DNA of 64,000 nucleotides from Thermoprotei archaeon (GTDB taxonomy: Archaea; Thermoproteota; Thermoprotei; QMSL01; B3-G16). Under the pieces are notes generated by a model. That model searched no databases. It was not told the DNA's origin and was given only the letters and a program-made list of their open reading frames with translations. The stretch spans positions 1 to 64,000 of the forward strand of contig JAGGXX010000061.1 of NCBI GenBank assembly GCA_021162845.1, in the 5' to 3' direction. The position numbers were made by a program, and so were the translations under genes. Shown in pieces: positions 42,229 to 50,425 of this stretch. Positions within the stretch are counted from its first letter, which is position 1; each line of letters opens with the position of its first letter.

Positions 42229-44206
42229 GGGAAATATGGTAACTTTTAAATACTTTGAAAACTGTATTTATCATGAGGAGAGATGGAGCGGTTTTATAAG
42301 GTTTCTGAAGTTGCTAGGATGCTTAATGTTTCTGCTGTAGCTGTTAGGAAGTGGATTAAATCTGGTAAGTTGGGAGCTAGGAGGATTGGTAAGCTGTGGA
42401 TGATACCTGAAAGTGAGCTTAAGCGATTCCTTGGAGAGAAACCGAGAGAAATAAGAGCCGTTATCTACGCTAGAGTAAGTTCTCATAAACAGAAGAAGGA
42501 TGGTAATCTTGATAGGCAGATTGAGAGGTTGAGGAATTACTGTTCTGCTAAGGGATACAAAGTTGTTGACGTGATAACCGATGTTGCTAGTGGATTGAAG
42601 GAAGATAGGGATGGTTTACAGAAACTATTCAATCTAGTTGAGAAACATCAAGTAGATGTTGTAGTGGTTGAGTTCAGAGATAGGCTAACGAGATTCGGAT
42701 TTGACTATCTTAAGAGGTACTTTGAATCTCACGGAGTTAAAATAGAGGTAGTGGAAGAGACTGAGAAGGATTATATGGAGGAGCTTATTGAGGACTTCAT
42801 ATCCATTGTGGTTAGCTTTGCTGGTAGGATTTACGGTAAGCGTTCACAGAAGTTCAGGAAGATAAAAAAGGTCATAGAAGAGGTGATAAGCAACGACGAT
42901 TAAAACTATTGAGAAAACAATTAAACTTAAACTCATACCATTGACGAGGAGTGATAAGAGCCAACTACTCTCTCTTCTTAGTGATTATACGTCAATGATA
43001 CGGGAAACATTAGATACTATTATTGAGAATGATATACGTAGTAGAAAGAAAGCACATGAGCTATGCTATGGATCTCTAAGAAACAAGTATCCTCATCTTC
43101 ACAATAAGTTTGTTCAGGAAGCATATAAGAGAGCTTTGGGTATGTATCGTAGCTACAGGAAACTACTGAATAAGTGGAAGCGATTACCAGAGAAGAAAAG
43201 AAAGAGAATATCACCTCCATCACCACCTAAAGTGGATGGGAATAGAATCATAGAGCTACATATAGATACTTACAAACTTGAAAGGAAACATGGATTCATA
43301 GCACTAACGATATCCAAGGGAAATGGTGTCTATCTCAAATTCTTCGTAATGGAATATGAGTATGCTAGTAGGGAGCTTAAGGGAACTAAACTAGGTAATT
43401 CTAAGGTACTGGTTGATGGAGATAGCATCTTTCTGCTATTAACAATACGTAGGAATGTTGAAGTGAGAGAACATAGGAATAAACTCATTGTAGATATAAA
43501 TGAAGATAGTATTGACTGCCTGCTAGTGAACTATGAGATTGGAGAAGCAACATTATTCTCAATAAGGCATGATATTAGGAAGATACGTACTAATTATAGA
43601 AGGATTAGAAAGAGTATTCAGGTGAAAGTAAATAATCCTAGAATACGAGATAAGCTTCTTGCTAAGTATGGTTTTCGTGAGAGGAGGCGTGTAGAAGATA
43701 GATTAAAGAAAATAACGACATTATTAGCAGAAATTGCAAGAGAATATAATGCTGACTTGGTTAGGGAGAGCCTTAAGGACTTAAGACTTAGTGGTAAGAA
43801 GAGGAGTAAGCAGTTAAACTATAGGTTATCAACATTTCCTTACCGTAAGTTCATAACGTACATTGACTATAAATTCTATGAGCGAGAATTAAACGTAGTG
43901 GAAGCCGATGCAAAGAAAACATCTATCACCTGCCCGATATGTGGTTACGTAGATAGGAGGAATAGGGTGAGTAAAGAAATGTTCAAATGTAGAAGATGTG
44001 GATTCTCTTTTAATGTTCAATATGTTGCTTGTTTTAATCTTTTCTCCCGCTCCAATGACGGTAAAATAACCATCAGGAGCGGGAGGATTTATTTAATCTC
44101 CCGTAAGACCGCCCAAGTGGTGGCGGTCAATGTAGCTCCCAATGAACCATCGAATCAGATGAGATGGTTGAGGGAGAAGCCCGTGCAATTAGTTACCAAA
44201 ATACCC
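42229..44206 (+). mobile_element. IS607-type insertion sequence (tnpA serine recombinase + tnpB)
   Basis: The ends are inferred from imperfect terminal inverted repeats: left GGGAAATATGGTAACT (42229-42244) and right AGTTACCAAAATACCC (44191-44206) agree at 13 of 16 positions. Inside are an IS607-like serine recombinase and a TnpB, both on the plus strand. A box A (ACTTTTAAAT, 42243-42252) precedes tnpA. Codon use is more AT-rich than in the flanks, which suggests recent arrival. Three hairpins at the right end fit an omegaRNA region. No target duplication is evident, as expected for IS607. Confidence 0.8.
42283..42903 (+). CDS. tnpA: IS607-family serine recombinase (TnpA)
   Basis: The 206-residue protein has an N-terminal MerR-like helix-turn-helix (about 5-50: YKVSEVARMLNVSAVAVRKW), then a resolvase catalytic domain (about 58-190). 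VIYARVSSHKQKKDGNLDRQ contains the nucleophilic Ser and Arg residues, and EFRDRLTRFG holds the second catalytic Arg pair. This domain order, DNA binding first, is specific to IS607 transposases. It catalyses excision and integration through a circular intermediate. ATG start. It ends 37 bases before the next annotated start, but the TnpB frame is open right through this gap. Confidence 0.93.
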   Translation: MERFYKVSEVARMLNVSAVAVRKWIKSGKLGARRIGKLWMIPESELKRFLGEKPREIRAVIYARVSSHKQKKDGNLDRQIERLRNYCSAKGYKVVDVITDVASGLKEDRDGLQKLFNLVEKHQVDVVVVEFRDRLTRFGFDYLKRYFESHGVKIEVVEETEKDYMEELIEDFISIVVSFAGRIYGKRSQKFRKIKKVIEEVISNDD

Positions 44207-44224
44207 TTAGTTTCCAAAATATAA
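42941..44224 (+). CDS. tnpB: TnpB (IS605 OrfB-like) RNA-guided nuclease relative, probably catalytically impaired
   Basis: From TTG 42941 the protein is 427 residues. The RuvC-like sites are D185 (VDINEDS) and E276 (LVRESLKDL). A zinc ribbon (C331, C334, C350, C353) precedes FNVQYVACFNLF, where active relatives have 'DRDxNAAxN'. Both acidic positions are replaced (N358, Q360). Upstream of TTG the frame is open to 42890 and encodes KTIKLKLIP, the normal TnpB N-terminus, but only ATT codons could start it. The last six codons lie beyond the inferred IS right end. It may be decayed or repurposed. Confidence 0.88.
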   Translation: MTRSDKSQLLSLLSDYTSMIRETLDTIIENDIRSRKKAHELCYGSLRNKYPHLHNKFVQEAYKRALGMYRSYRKLLNKWKRLPEKKRKRISPPSPPKVDGNRIIELHIDTYKLERKHGFIALTISKGNGVYLKFFVMEYEYASRELKGTKLGNSKVLVDGDSIFLLLTIRRNVEVREHRNKLIVDINEDSIDCLLVNYEIGEATLFSIRHDIRKIRTNYRRIRKSIQVKVNNPRIRDKLLAKYGFRERRRVEDRLKKITTLLAEIAREYNADLVRESLKDLRLSGKKRSKQLNYRLSTFPYRKFITYIDYKFYERELNVVEADAKKTSITCPICGYVDRRNRVSKEMFKCRRCGFSFNVQYVACFNLFSRSNDGKITIRSGRIYLISRKTAQVVAVNVAPNEPSNQMRWLREKPVQLVTKIPLVSKI

Positions 44225-44233
44225 AGCACGGGC
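44044..44233 (+). ncRNA. Right-end hairpin cluster, candidate TnpB omegaRNA
   Basis: Three stems occur: 44044-44053 with 44076-44085 (10 bp, CTCCCGCTCC), 44107-44113 with 44122-44128 (7 bp, GACCGCC), and 44179-44186 with 44226-44233 (8 bp, GCCCGTGC). The first two overlap the 3' end of tnpB, where omegaRNAs of IS605/IS607 elements are encoded. The third spans the inferred IS/host junction, so it may be fortuitous. Transcription is not shown. Confidence 0.4.
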
Positions 44234-44454
44234 AACCACGCATATTAGTACGCGTAAAAGGAGATGCCTCACGTGCCCTTCAATTACTTAGGGGGGAGTT
44301 GTCACGTTATGGCCCTCATGCCTTAATCCGCGTTGATAAGGGCGTGATCACAGTGGAGTTTCAGAAGGACGTAGAACCGACTCTGAAAGAGATAAGAGAG
44401 GGGCACTTTGTGGCCTGCCACTTCGCAGAAGAGCTAGCTAGAAAACCCGGTTAG
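44164..44454 (+). pseudogene. Hypothetical small protein gene, 5' end displaced by the IS element
   Basis: The frame from ATG 44164 gives 96 residues, but the first 14-15 codons lie in the IS right end. The chromosomal part, KHGQPRILVRVKGDASRALQ onward, looks like a compact alpha/beta domain ending EELARKPG; I do not recognise it. Joining the flanks across 42229-44206 keeps this frame open back to 42213 and offers GTG 42222 as start (MFFSFQNIKHG). The gene was probably intact before insertion, and now depends on a start inside tnpB or is dead. Confidence 0.45.
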
Positions 44455-44573
44455 CCCTTTTAATTTAAGAATTTTGAATTATTTACTTAAGCTAATGTCA
44501 ATCCCTGATGACCTATCAATCTGCTATTAAGGTTTTTAATAACCTTAAGATCATTTAATTCTGGTTGATAATC

Positions 44574-45338
44574 ATGAAACTGGGTTTAGTCACGTATAAC
44601 TTAGCTAAGAACTGGGATCTGAAGACCATCATGAAGTATTGTAGTGAGGCGAAATTTGAGGCTGTAGAGCTAAGGACGGGTCATGCTCATGGCGTAGAGC
44701 CTACGCTTAGTAAGGAGGAGAGGCGAAGAGTACGTGAGTTATTCGAATCCTTTACCGTCAAGTTGCTCAGCTTCGGCACCACATGCGAATATCACTCGCC
44801 GGATCCTAACGAGGTAAGGCGAAACATAGACCTTACTAAGCGCTTTATAGAGCTGGCAGCCGACACTGGGGCGTTAGGCGTGAAGGTCAGGCCTAATAGG
44901 CTCATGGAGGATTACGGCATACCGAGGGAGAAGACGATAAGGCAGATAGGCATAGCACTACGGGAATGCGGGGAGTATGCTGATGATCATGGCGTGGAAG
45001 TATGGCTCGAGGTACATGGTAAGGGCACGTGCGACCTTAATGTAATTAAATCTATAATGGAAGTGACGGACCATGATAGCGTAGGGGTATGCTGGAACTC
45101 GAACCCAACCGATGTGATTAGGGGATCTATAAAAGAGACCTTCAGCCTCGTTAAGCGCTGGATAAAATCTGTTCACATACATGAGCTCTACGATGAAAGC
45201 TATCCCTATCGAGAGCTTTTCTCGCTTCTTAAGGCCATGGGGTATAAGCGCTACTGCTTAGCTGAGATTCCCGAGAGCAAGGAGCCCCTACGCCTCATGA
45301 AGTATTATAGAGCGCTGTGGTTAGAGCTTACACGTTAA
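44574..45338 (+). CDS. Sugar phosphate isomerase/epimerase-like TIM barrel
   Basis: The AP-endonuclease-2-type barrel of about 254 residues has KLGLVTYNLAKNWDL (strand 1), FEAVELRTGHAHGVEP (Glu, His), GVKVRPNRL, VEVWLEVHGKGTCD (Glu, His), VGVCWNSNPTD (where Asp is usual; here Asn), IKSVHIHELYDESYPY (His) and YCLAEIPES (Glu). The metal set is mostly kept. It is probably a sugar or polyol isomerase/epimerase. I prefer ATG 44574 over TTG 44565 because GGTTG lies just upstream. It stands alone, downstream of the IS-interrupted gene. Confidence 0.75.
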   Translation: MKLGLVTYNLAKNWDLKTIMKYCSEAKFEAVELRTGHAHGVEPTLSKEERRRVRELFESFTVKLLSFGTTCEYHSPDPNEVRRNIDLTKRFIELAADTGALGVKVRPNRLMEDYGIPREKTIRQIGIALRECGEYADDHGVEVWLEVHGKGTCDLNVIKSIMEVTDHDSVGVCWNSNPTDVIRGSIKETFSLVKRWIKSVHIHELYDESYPYRELFSLLKAMGYKRYCLAEIPESKEPLRLMKYYRALWLELTR

Positions 45339-45411
45339 TATGATATCCCTTGAGGACGGAAAAGGGCTAAGTTATTAGGGATGATCCGGGCATACTGTAT
45401 GATGATGTATC

Positions 45412-46143
45412 ATGTTGATAGTGGGTGTAGTAGGTAGCCCGCGTAAGAATGGCCTAACCAGCAGGTTAATAACCAGCGCCTTGGAGGGGGCAAGGGAAGC
45501 TGGGGCTTCTACCAAGATCATTTACTTAATAGACTTCGATATTCAGCCCTGGACTCCAGACCGCCCTAAAGCTCCCGAGGAGTTGAATGAGATAATGAGG
45601 AAAGCTGATGGATTCATCATAGGCGCCCCCGTCTATTACCTGGACGTAAATGGGCTGACTAAGGATTTCATGGATACAGTAGACATGGGCGATTCCAACG
45701 GAAAGCCGGGGCTTGGGATAGCCGTGGCTGGCGGTACCGGTAAAGGCTTAGTTCTAACCATCAAGAGCATATATCATTTCTTCTTCTGCAAAGGCATAAG
45801 AGGACTAGAGCCGTTACCCGTCTCAAGGTTTAACTATGAGGAGGCCATAAAGAAGGCCCATGAACTTGGGGGTGAAGTAGCTAGACAGGCTCGTGAAAGA
45901 AAGCCCTTCAGAAGCCTAGAGGAGAGGATATCGTACTTCCATAGCCTTAAGTATATGAACATGGACATGGTCGATGAGATCCTACTCCTGGCAGGCCAGT
46001 TACTTAGAACTTCGCCAAAGGTCGATTTGAAGGAGGAAGCTAACGCAAGCTACGAAAAAGCGTTAAGGCTTATCAGGTCAGGGCGGAAAGAAGAGGCTGT
46101 CAAGTACGCCGTTGAGGCTTATAATCTTCTATATTATCGATGA
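45412..46143 (+). CDS. NADPH-dependent FMN reductase-like flavoprotein
   Basis: The 243-residue protein has a flavodoxin fold: GVVGSPRKNGLTSRLI is the FMN phosphate loop, ADGFIIGAPVYYLDVNGLTK is the second flavin loop, and AVAGGTGKGL follows. Beyond the roughly 160-residue core a helical C-terminus (DLKEEANASYEKALRLIRSG) looks like a single TPR-like hairpin. Such proteins reduce FMN, quinones or Fe-S proteins. No redox partner is adjacent. ATG start. Confidence 0.82.
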   Translation: MLIVGVVGSPRKNGLTSRLITSALEGAREAGASTKIIYLIDFDIQPWTPDRPKAPEELNEIMRKADGFIIGAPVYYLDVNGLTKDFMDTVDMGDSNGKPGLGIAVAGGTGKGLVLTIKSIYHFFFCKGIRGLEPLPVSRFNYEEAIKKAHELGGEVARQARERKPFRSLEERISYFHSLKYMNMDMVDEILLLAGQLLRTSPKVDLKEEANASYEKALRLIRSGRKEEAVKYAVEAYNLLYYR

Positions 46144-46226
46144 CCCCTCAGATTACCTTGTACTCGTAATCTTTTTAGAAGTTTAAGGATGGAAAAATAC
46201 CAAGCGTTTTCCTAGGCGAAGGGAAG

Positions 46227-46850
46227 CTAGGGCCCCTTCCCGCTCAGCCTCCGATAGATGAGTACCGAGGCCATTATGAAGACGCAATTAGCTAACCATG
46301 TAAGCAACCCGCCTATAAAGGGGATTAGGGATAGAATGATATCGATTATCACTATCGCTATTACGAATAGTAAGACCTCGCCTAGATTTCCCGTTACGAA
46401 GCTGAAGGACCTGCTTATAGCCTCACCCACTCCGACCTCATCGACTATGGCGATCGTTATCAGGAATAAAGCAACGGGTACCAATATTATGGTCATCGCA
46501 AATATCGCGCTTATGATGGCTAAGCCTATTAAGGTGCCCATGGTTTTTAGCACCCTATCCAGGCTCTTCTCTAAATCCGCTTTAGCGCCCTGAAATACGT
46601 CATTTGCCATATCAGCCTCCATGGCCACTGCTATGAAGCCCACTAAGGCCGTCACGAATCCTCCAATCATCATTAACCCATAGTACTGCATCATTAAAAG
46701 GGGATGCATAAAGGCATGGAACCTCGTACCCATGATCGCTAATTTGAGCAGAAGGTCTAAGATCGCTGGTACTAGGGAGGGAACAATTATTATGGGGTTC
46801 TCCGATAGCACCTCAAGGCTCCTAGAGAGAGCCTCTAAGGAGACAGGCAT
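46227..46850 (-). CDS. Polytopic membrane protein, unknown (DUF4013-like)
   Basis: The 207-residue protein has about five membrane helices: near 20-38, 50-75, 105-130, 131-150 and 155-195. The internal soluble segment ANDVFQGAKADLEKSLDRVL and the motif VGEAISRSFSFVTGN resemble, from memory, DUF4013-type archaeal integral membrane proteins. It has no catalytic motif. It starts with ATG and is monocistronic, converging with the flavoprotein gene. Confidence 0.65.
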   Translation of the reverse strand: MPVSLEALSRSLEVLSENPIIIVPSLVPAILDLLLKLAIMGTRFHAFMHPLLMMQYYGLMMIGGFVTALVGFIAVAMEADMANDVFQGAKADLEKSLDRVLKTMGTLIGLAIISAIFAMTIILVPVALFLITIAIVDEVGVGEAISRSFSFVTGNLGEVLLFVIAIVIIDIILSLIPFIGGLLTWLANCVFIMASVLIYRRLSGKGP

Positions 46851-47036
46851 AACTTGACATCTCGCTTTTATTAGGAAAGTAAATGTTTTAAAGTTTTCAC
46901 AGAGAAAATAATGATGTATGAGATGTTACCAGTCATGACTTAAAGTTCCTGAATTGCATAAGAAATAGACATATTCTCCTTAAAATATCAGTAATTATTA
47001 CCAACGCTATCAGAGCATTTTTAGTGAATTCTTAGG

Positions 47037-47348
47037 TCAGTCCTTCAGAGGCCTATGTCTCACCTGTTCAAATAAGCTTGCGTACTCTGGATGTCGTGTA
47101 AGCCAATGCTTAATGAAGCCACAGGAATATTCTAATCTCCTGAACCCTTTATTCTTGGCGTACTCTATAGCCTTCCTCGTGAGCCTAGATGCTATTCCCC
47201 TGCCTCTATATGGCGCTAGCGTAAACGTGGATATTATATGGAAGGTATCCCCTTCCGTTTTGTACATTAAGCTTGCGGCATTCCTTCCATTAACCTTAGC
47301 GTAGAAGATCCCATCCTCATGAACGATCTCTATCTCCTCACCTGCCAT
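47037..47348 (-). CDS. Small GNAT-family N-acetyltransferase
   Basis: The 103-residue protein is a minimal GNAT domain of the YjdJ/GCN5-related short type: FHIISTFTLAPYRGRGIASR contains the acetyl-CoA pyrophosphate loop (R-G-R-G-I-A), followed by KAIEYAKNKGFRRLEYSCGF and HPEYASLF. Such short GNATs may acetylate small amines or protein termini. It starts with ATG. The 257 bases between it and nrdJ hold the nrdJ promoter and nothing else seen. Confidence 0.8.
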   Translation of the reverse strand: MAGEEIEIVHEDGIFYAKVNGRNAASLMYKTEGDTFHIISTFTLAPYRGRGIASRLTRKAIEYAKNKGFRRLEYSCGFIKHWLTRHPEYASLFEQVRHRPLKD

Positions 47349-47605
47349 ATAGACCCCGGGAGCTCCTTCGTCTCCCCTAAGCTACGATATCACTTCGTTA
47401 TATAACGGTTACTATATGCCTTACGCTGCTTACCCTTAGGAATGCCTTCGCTGTCCTCACGGCTTGCTACAGATTTATGCGCTCTAATGAAATATGCTTG
47501 TTATGAGCATGGAACAATTTAGGAAAACTTATTAAGGGCTACGGAGGCTTCCAATCAGGGGTTATCACGAGCTGTCCTTCTAAAGTCATTAAGAGAGATG
47601 GACGT

Positions 47606-49912
47606 GTGGTAGACTTTGATCCGAACAGGATATTAAACGCGATATTGCGGGCTCTTCAAGCTTGTAATAAAGGGGATGAAGCCCTAGCTAAGGAGCTTAC
47701 TGATGAGGTGATAGAACGTCTAAGAGAGAGGTTCAAGGACAAGATACCCCATGTAGAAGAAATACAGGACATCGTGGAAGAGACCCTTGTAAGAAGAGGC
47801 CTTTACGAAGTGGCTAAGGCCTACATACTCTATAGAAGGGAACGTGGTGTGCTTAGGGAAGTAAAGGAAGTGTTCGGGGTGAAAGACGATCTTAAGCTTA
47901 CGCTAAACGCCATAACAGTACTTAGGGCTAGGTATCTCTTAAAGGACGAGAGCGGTAATGTAATCGAGACGCCCAAACAGATGTTCATGAGGGTCGCTAG
48001 GTACATAGGTCTCGTTGACGCTTTTTACTGGGATGACGTTTATGATAAAGAGGGGAATCAGCCTAAGAGGCAGGTCGACGAGTATAAATACAGGCCAATT
48101 AAGGCGAACCTTAACTCACATGAACTGGAGATGCTGAAGAGGCTCTACGATAGACTAGGTGGGAAAGGTAGGATGAAGGTCTCCTTTCAGAGATTACTCG
48201 AGCTCATAGAGGAACGATGGGATGATTTATACGAAGATACCATAAAGGTCTTTTACGAGGTGATGATTAACAGATATTTCATACCTAATTCGCCTACGCT
48301 TATGAACGCTGGTGCCCCCTTAGGGCAACTCTCCGCGTGTTTCGTGATACCCATAGAGGATTCCATAGAGAGCATATTCGACGCGCTGAAGTCCATGGCT
48401 CTCATCCACAAATCGGGCGGTGGGACGGGCTTTGATTTCTCCAAGTTGAGGCCGAGAGGCGATATAGTAAGGTCTACTAAGGGCGTGGCTTCAGGACCTG
48501 TGAGCTTCATGAGGATATTCGACGTGGCTACAGACGTCATAAAACAGGGTGGTAAGCGGAGAGGCGCTAACATGGGAGTCCTAAGAGTTGATCATCCTGA
48601 CGTCCTAGAGTTCATAGAGGCCAAGTCCAAGGAAGGAGGTTTAACTAATTTCAATATATCAGTAGCCGTAACCGATGAGTTCATGAATGCCCTGAAGGAG
48701 GGCAAGGACTTTCCGCTGATCAATCCTCGTACTGGTGATGTGGTGTCCATGAAGAAAGCCAGGCATATTTTTGAGCTGATCGTATTGAACGCCTGGAAGA
48801 CCGGAGATCCAGGTCTCATATTCATCGATAGGGTGAACAAACATAATCCTACTCCTAATCTAGGCAGAATAGAGGCCACGAATCCCTGTGGAGAAGTGCC
48901 ATTATTGGCATACGAGTCATGTAATTTAGGATCTATAAACTTATCACTAATGGTTAAGAGGGATCCGGATGGCCGTTGGACCGTTGACTGGGAAAAACTG
49001 GCGGAGACCGTCCGAATAGCAACCCACTTCTTAGATAACGTCATAGATGCCAATAACTTTCCGCTTAAAGAGATCGAAGAGGCCACCTTAAGGACGAGGA
49101 AGATAGGCTTAGGCGTCATGGGCTGGGCTGAACTGCTCTTCAAATTAGGAATACCCTACGACTCCGAGGAGGCCATAGGGCTTGCCAGGAAGATAATGGA
49201 ATATATAAATTACATTAGCAAGCTGGAGTCAATAGAGCTAGCTAAGGTAAGGGGTAGTTTTCCGGCCTTTAAGGGATCCATATATGACGATGAACACGTC
49301 CGCATGCCCTTTGAAGCTGATGACGAGGAAAAGCACTATAGCTTAGATTGGGACATCGTCAGGAAGGCTGTAAAGGCGCATGGCATTAGGAACGCCACCA
49401 CCACTGCCATAGCCCCTACAGGCACCATAAGCATAATAGCTGGCACATCTAGTAGCATAGAGCCAGTCTTCGCCCTAGCCTTTCTGAGGAACGTATTAGG
49501 AGGTGTTAGGATGATCGAAGTCAACAAAGTCCTCGAGGAGACCTTGAAGGAAAGGGGACTTCACAGTAAGGACCTCATGAAGAGCATATTGAGAAAAGGT
49601 ACCCTTGCCGATATAGAGGGGATACCTGAGGACATTAAAAGGGTATTCGTGACAGCGCTTGATGTAGACGTTGAATGGCATGTTAGGATGCAAGCGGCTT
49701 TTCAGGAGTTCACAGATAACGCGGTATCCAAGACCGTTAACATGCGATACGAGGCATCTCCCGATGATGTAAGAAAGGCCTTCTTATTGGCTTATAAGCT
49801 ACACTGTAAGGGCATAACTATATACCGATACGGTAGTAAGGGAGAGCAAGTACTCTATATCGGAACGCGAGAGGAGCCTAGGACGGGCGTATGTCCCGTA
49901 TGTGAGGTGTGA
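47606..49912 (+). CDS. nrdJ: Adenosylcobalamin-dependent ribonucleotide reductase, class II (5' end uncertain)
   Basis: Reduces ribonucleotides to deoxyribonucleotides using a B12-derived thiyl radical. It has an N-terminal ATP cone, PNSPTLMNAGAPLGQLSACF (first redox Cys), ATNPCGEVPLLAYESCNLGS (catalytic NPCGE), APTGTISIIAGTSSSIEP (phosphate loop) and a short C-terminal CPVC pair. From GTG 47606 the protein is 768 residues, but the same frame upstream (47579-47605) encodes SKVIKRDGR, a standard ATP-cone start. It has no in-frame ATG, GTG or TTG back to a stop at 47504. It is followed after three bases by the cobalamin adenosyltransferase gene. Confidence 0.95.
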   Translation: MVDFDPNRILNAILRALQACNKGDEALAKELTDEVIERLRERFKDKIPHVEEIQDIVEETLVRRGLYEVAKAYILYRRERGVLREVKEVFGVKDDLKLTLNAITVLRARYLLKDESGNVIETPKQMFMRVARYIGLVDAFYWDDVYDKEGNQPKRQVDEYKYRPIKANLNSHELEMLKRLYDRLGGKGRMKVSFQRLLELIEERWDDLYEDTIKVFYEVMINRYFIPNSPTLMNAGAPLGQLSACFVIPIEDSIESIFDALKSMALIHKSGGGTGFDFSKLRPRGDIVRSTKGVASGPVSFMRIFDVATDVIKQGGKRRGANMGVLRVDHPDVLEFIEAKSKEGGLTNFNISVAVTDEFMNALKEGKDFPLINPRTGDVVSMKKARHIFELIVLNAWKTGDPGLIFIDRVNKHNPTPNLGRIEATNPCGEVPLLAYESCNLGSINLSLMVKRDPDGRWTVDWEKLAETVRIATHFLDNVIDANNFPLKEIEEATLRTRKIGLGVMGWAELLFKLGIPYDSEEAIGLARKIMEYINYISKLESIELAKVRGSFPAFKGSIYDDEHVRMPFEADDEEKHYSLDWDIVRKAVKAHGIRNATTTAIAPTGTISIIAGTSSSIEPVFALAFLRNVLGGVRMIEVNKVLEETLKERGLHSKDLMKSILRKGTLADIEGIPEDIKRVFVTALDVDVEWHVRMQAAFQEFTDNAVSKTVNMRYEASPDDVRKAFLLAYKLHCKGITIYRYGSKGEQVLYIGTREEPRTGVCPVCEV

Positions 49913-49915
49913 GGC

Positions 49916-50425
49916 TTGGGTAAGATATTCTTATATTACGGTACGGGCGCTGGTAAGACCACCAATGCCCTTGGCCTGGCTCTTCGTTGTGTGGGACATG
50001 GTCTCAAGGTGGTTATAATCCAATTCATGAAGGGGCGCAAGGACATAGGCGAGTATTTGGTTAAGAGCAGGTTGGAACCAGAATACGAGATATACCAATT
50101 CGGGAGGAAGGGCTGGGTGAACCTCAGGAATCCAAGCGAAGAGGACAAGGAACTCGCGAGAAAAGGACTTGAGAAGGCAAAAGAGGCCCTTAGTAGAAGG
50201 CCTCATCTCCTAGTCCTCGATGAGATATGCCTAGCCGCCTACATAGGGCTAGTGGACGTACAGGAAGTGCTGAGGTTGTTAGATGAGGTGCCCGAGGAGA
50301 CCGATGTAGTACTTACTGGCAGATACTGTCCGCCGGAGCTAGTGAATAGGGCTGATATAGTTAACATGATAGTCGAGGTAAAAGCCCCAAGACAGATCTA
50401 TACGCGTATAGGTATCACCCACTAG
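49916..50425 (+). CDS. cobA: Cob(I)alamin adenosyltransferase, CobA/BtuR type
   Basis: The 169-residue P-loop protein has YYGTGAGKTTNALGLALR (Walker A variant GTGAGKTT), VIIQFMKGRKDIGEY, and LLVLDEICLAAYIGLV (Walker B region), with LTGRYCPPELVNRADIV. It makes adenosylcobalamin, the cofactor of the reductase encoded three bases upstream, so enzyme and cofactor supply are in one operon. TTG start. The 3' end overlaps the convergent folate gene by 11 bases. Confidence 0.92.
   Translation: MGKIFLYYGTGAGKTTNALGLALRCVGHGLKVVIIQFMKGRKDIGEYLVKSRLEPEYEIYQFGRKGWVNLRNPSEEDKELARKGLEKAKEALSRRPHLLVLDEICLAAYIGLVDVQEVLRLLDEVPEETDVVLTGRYCPPELVNRADIVNMIVEVKAPRQIYTRIGITH

Noticed and set aside
47017-47032. 16-base exact repeat ATTTTTAGTGAATTCT shared with 60972-60987
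   Set aside because: One AT-rich 16-mer match within 64 kb is near chance expectation, and the two contexts differ.
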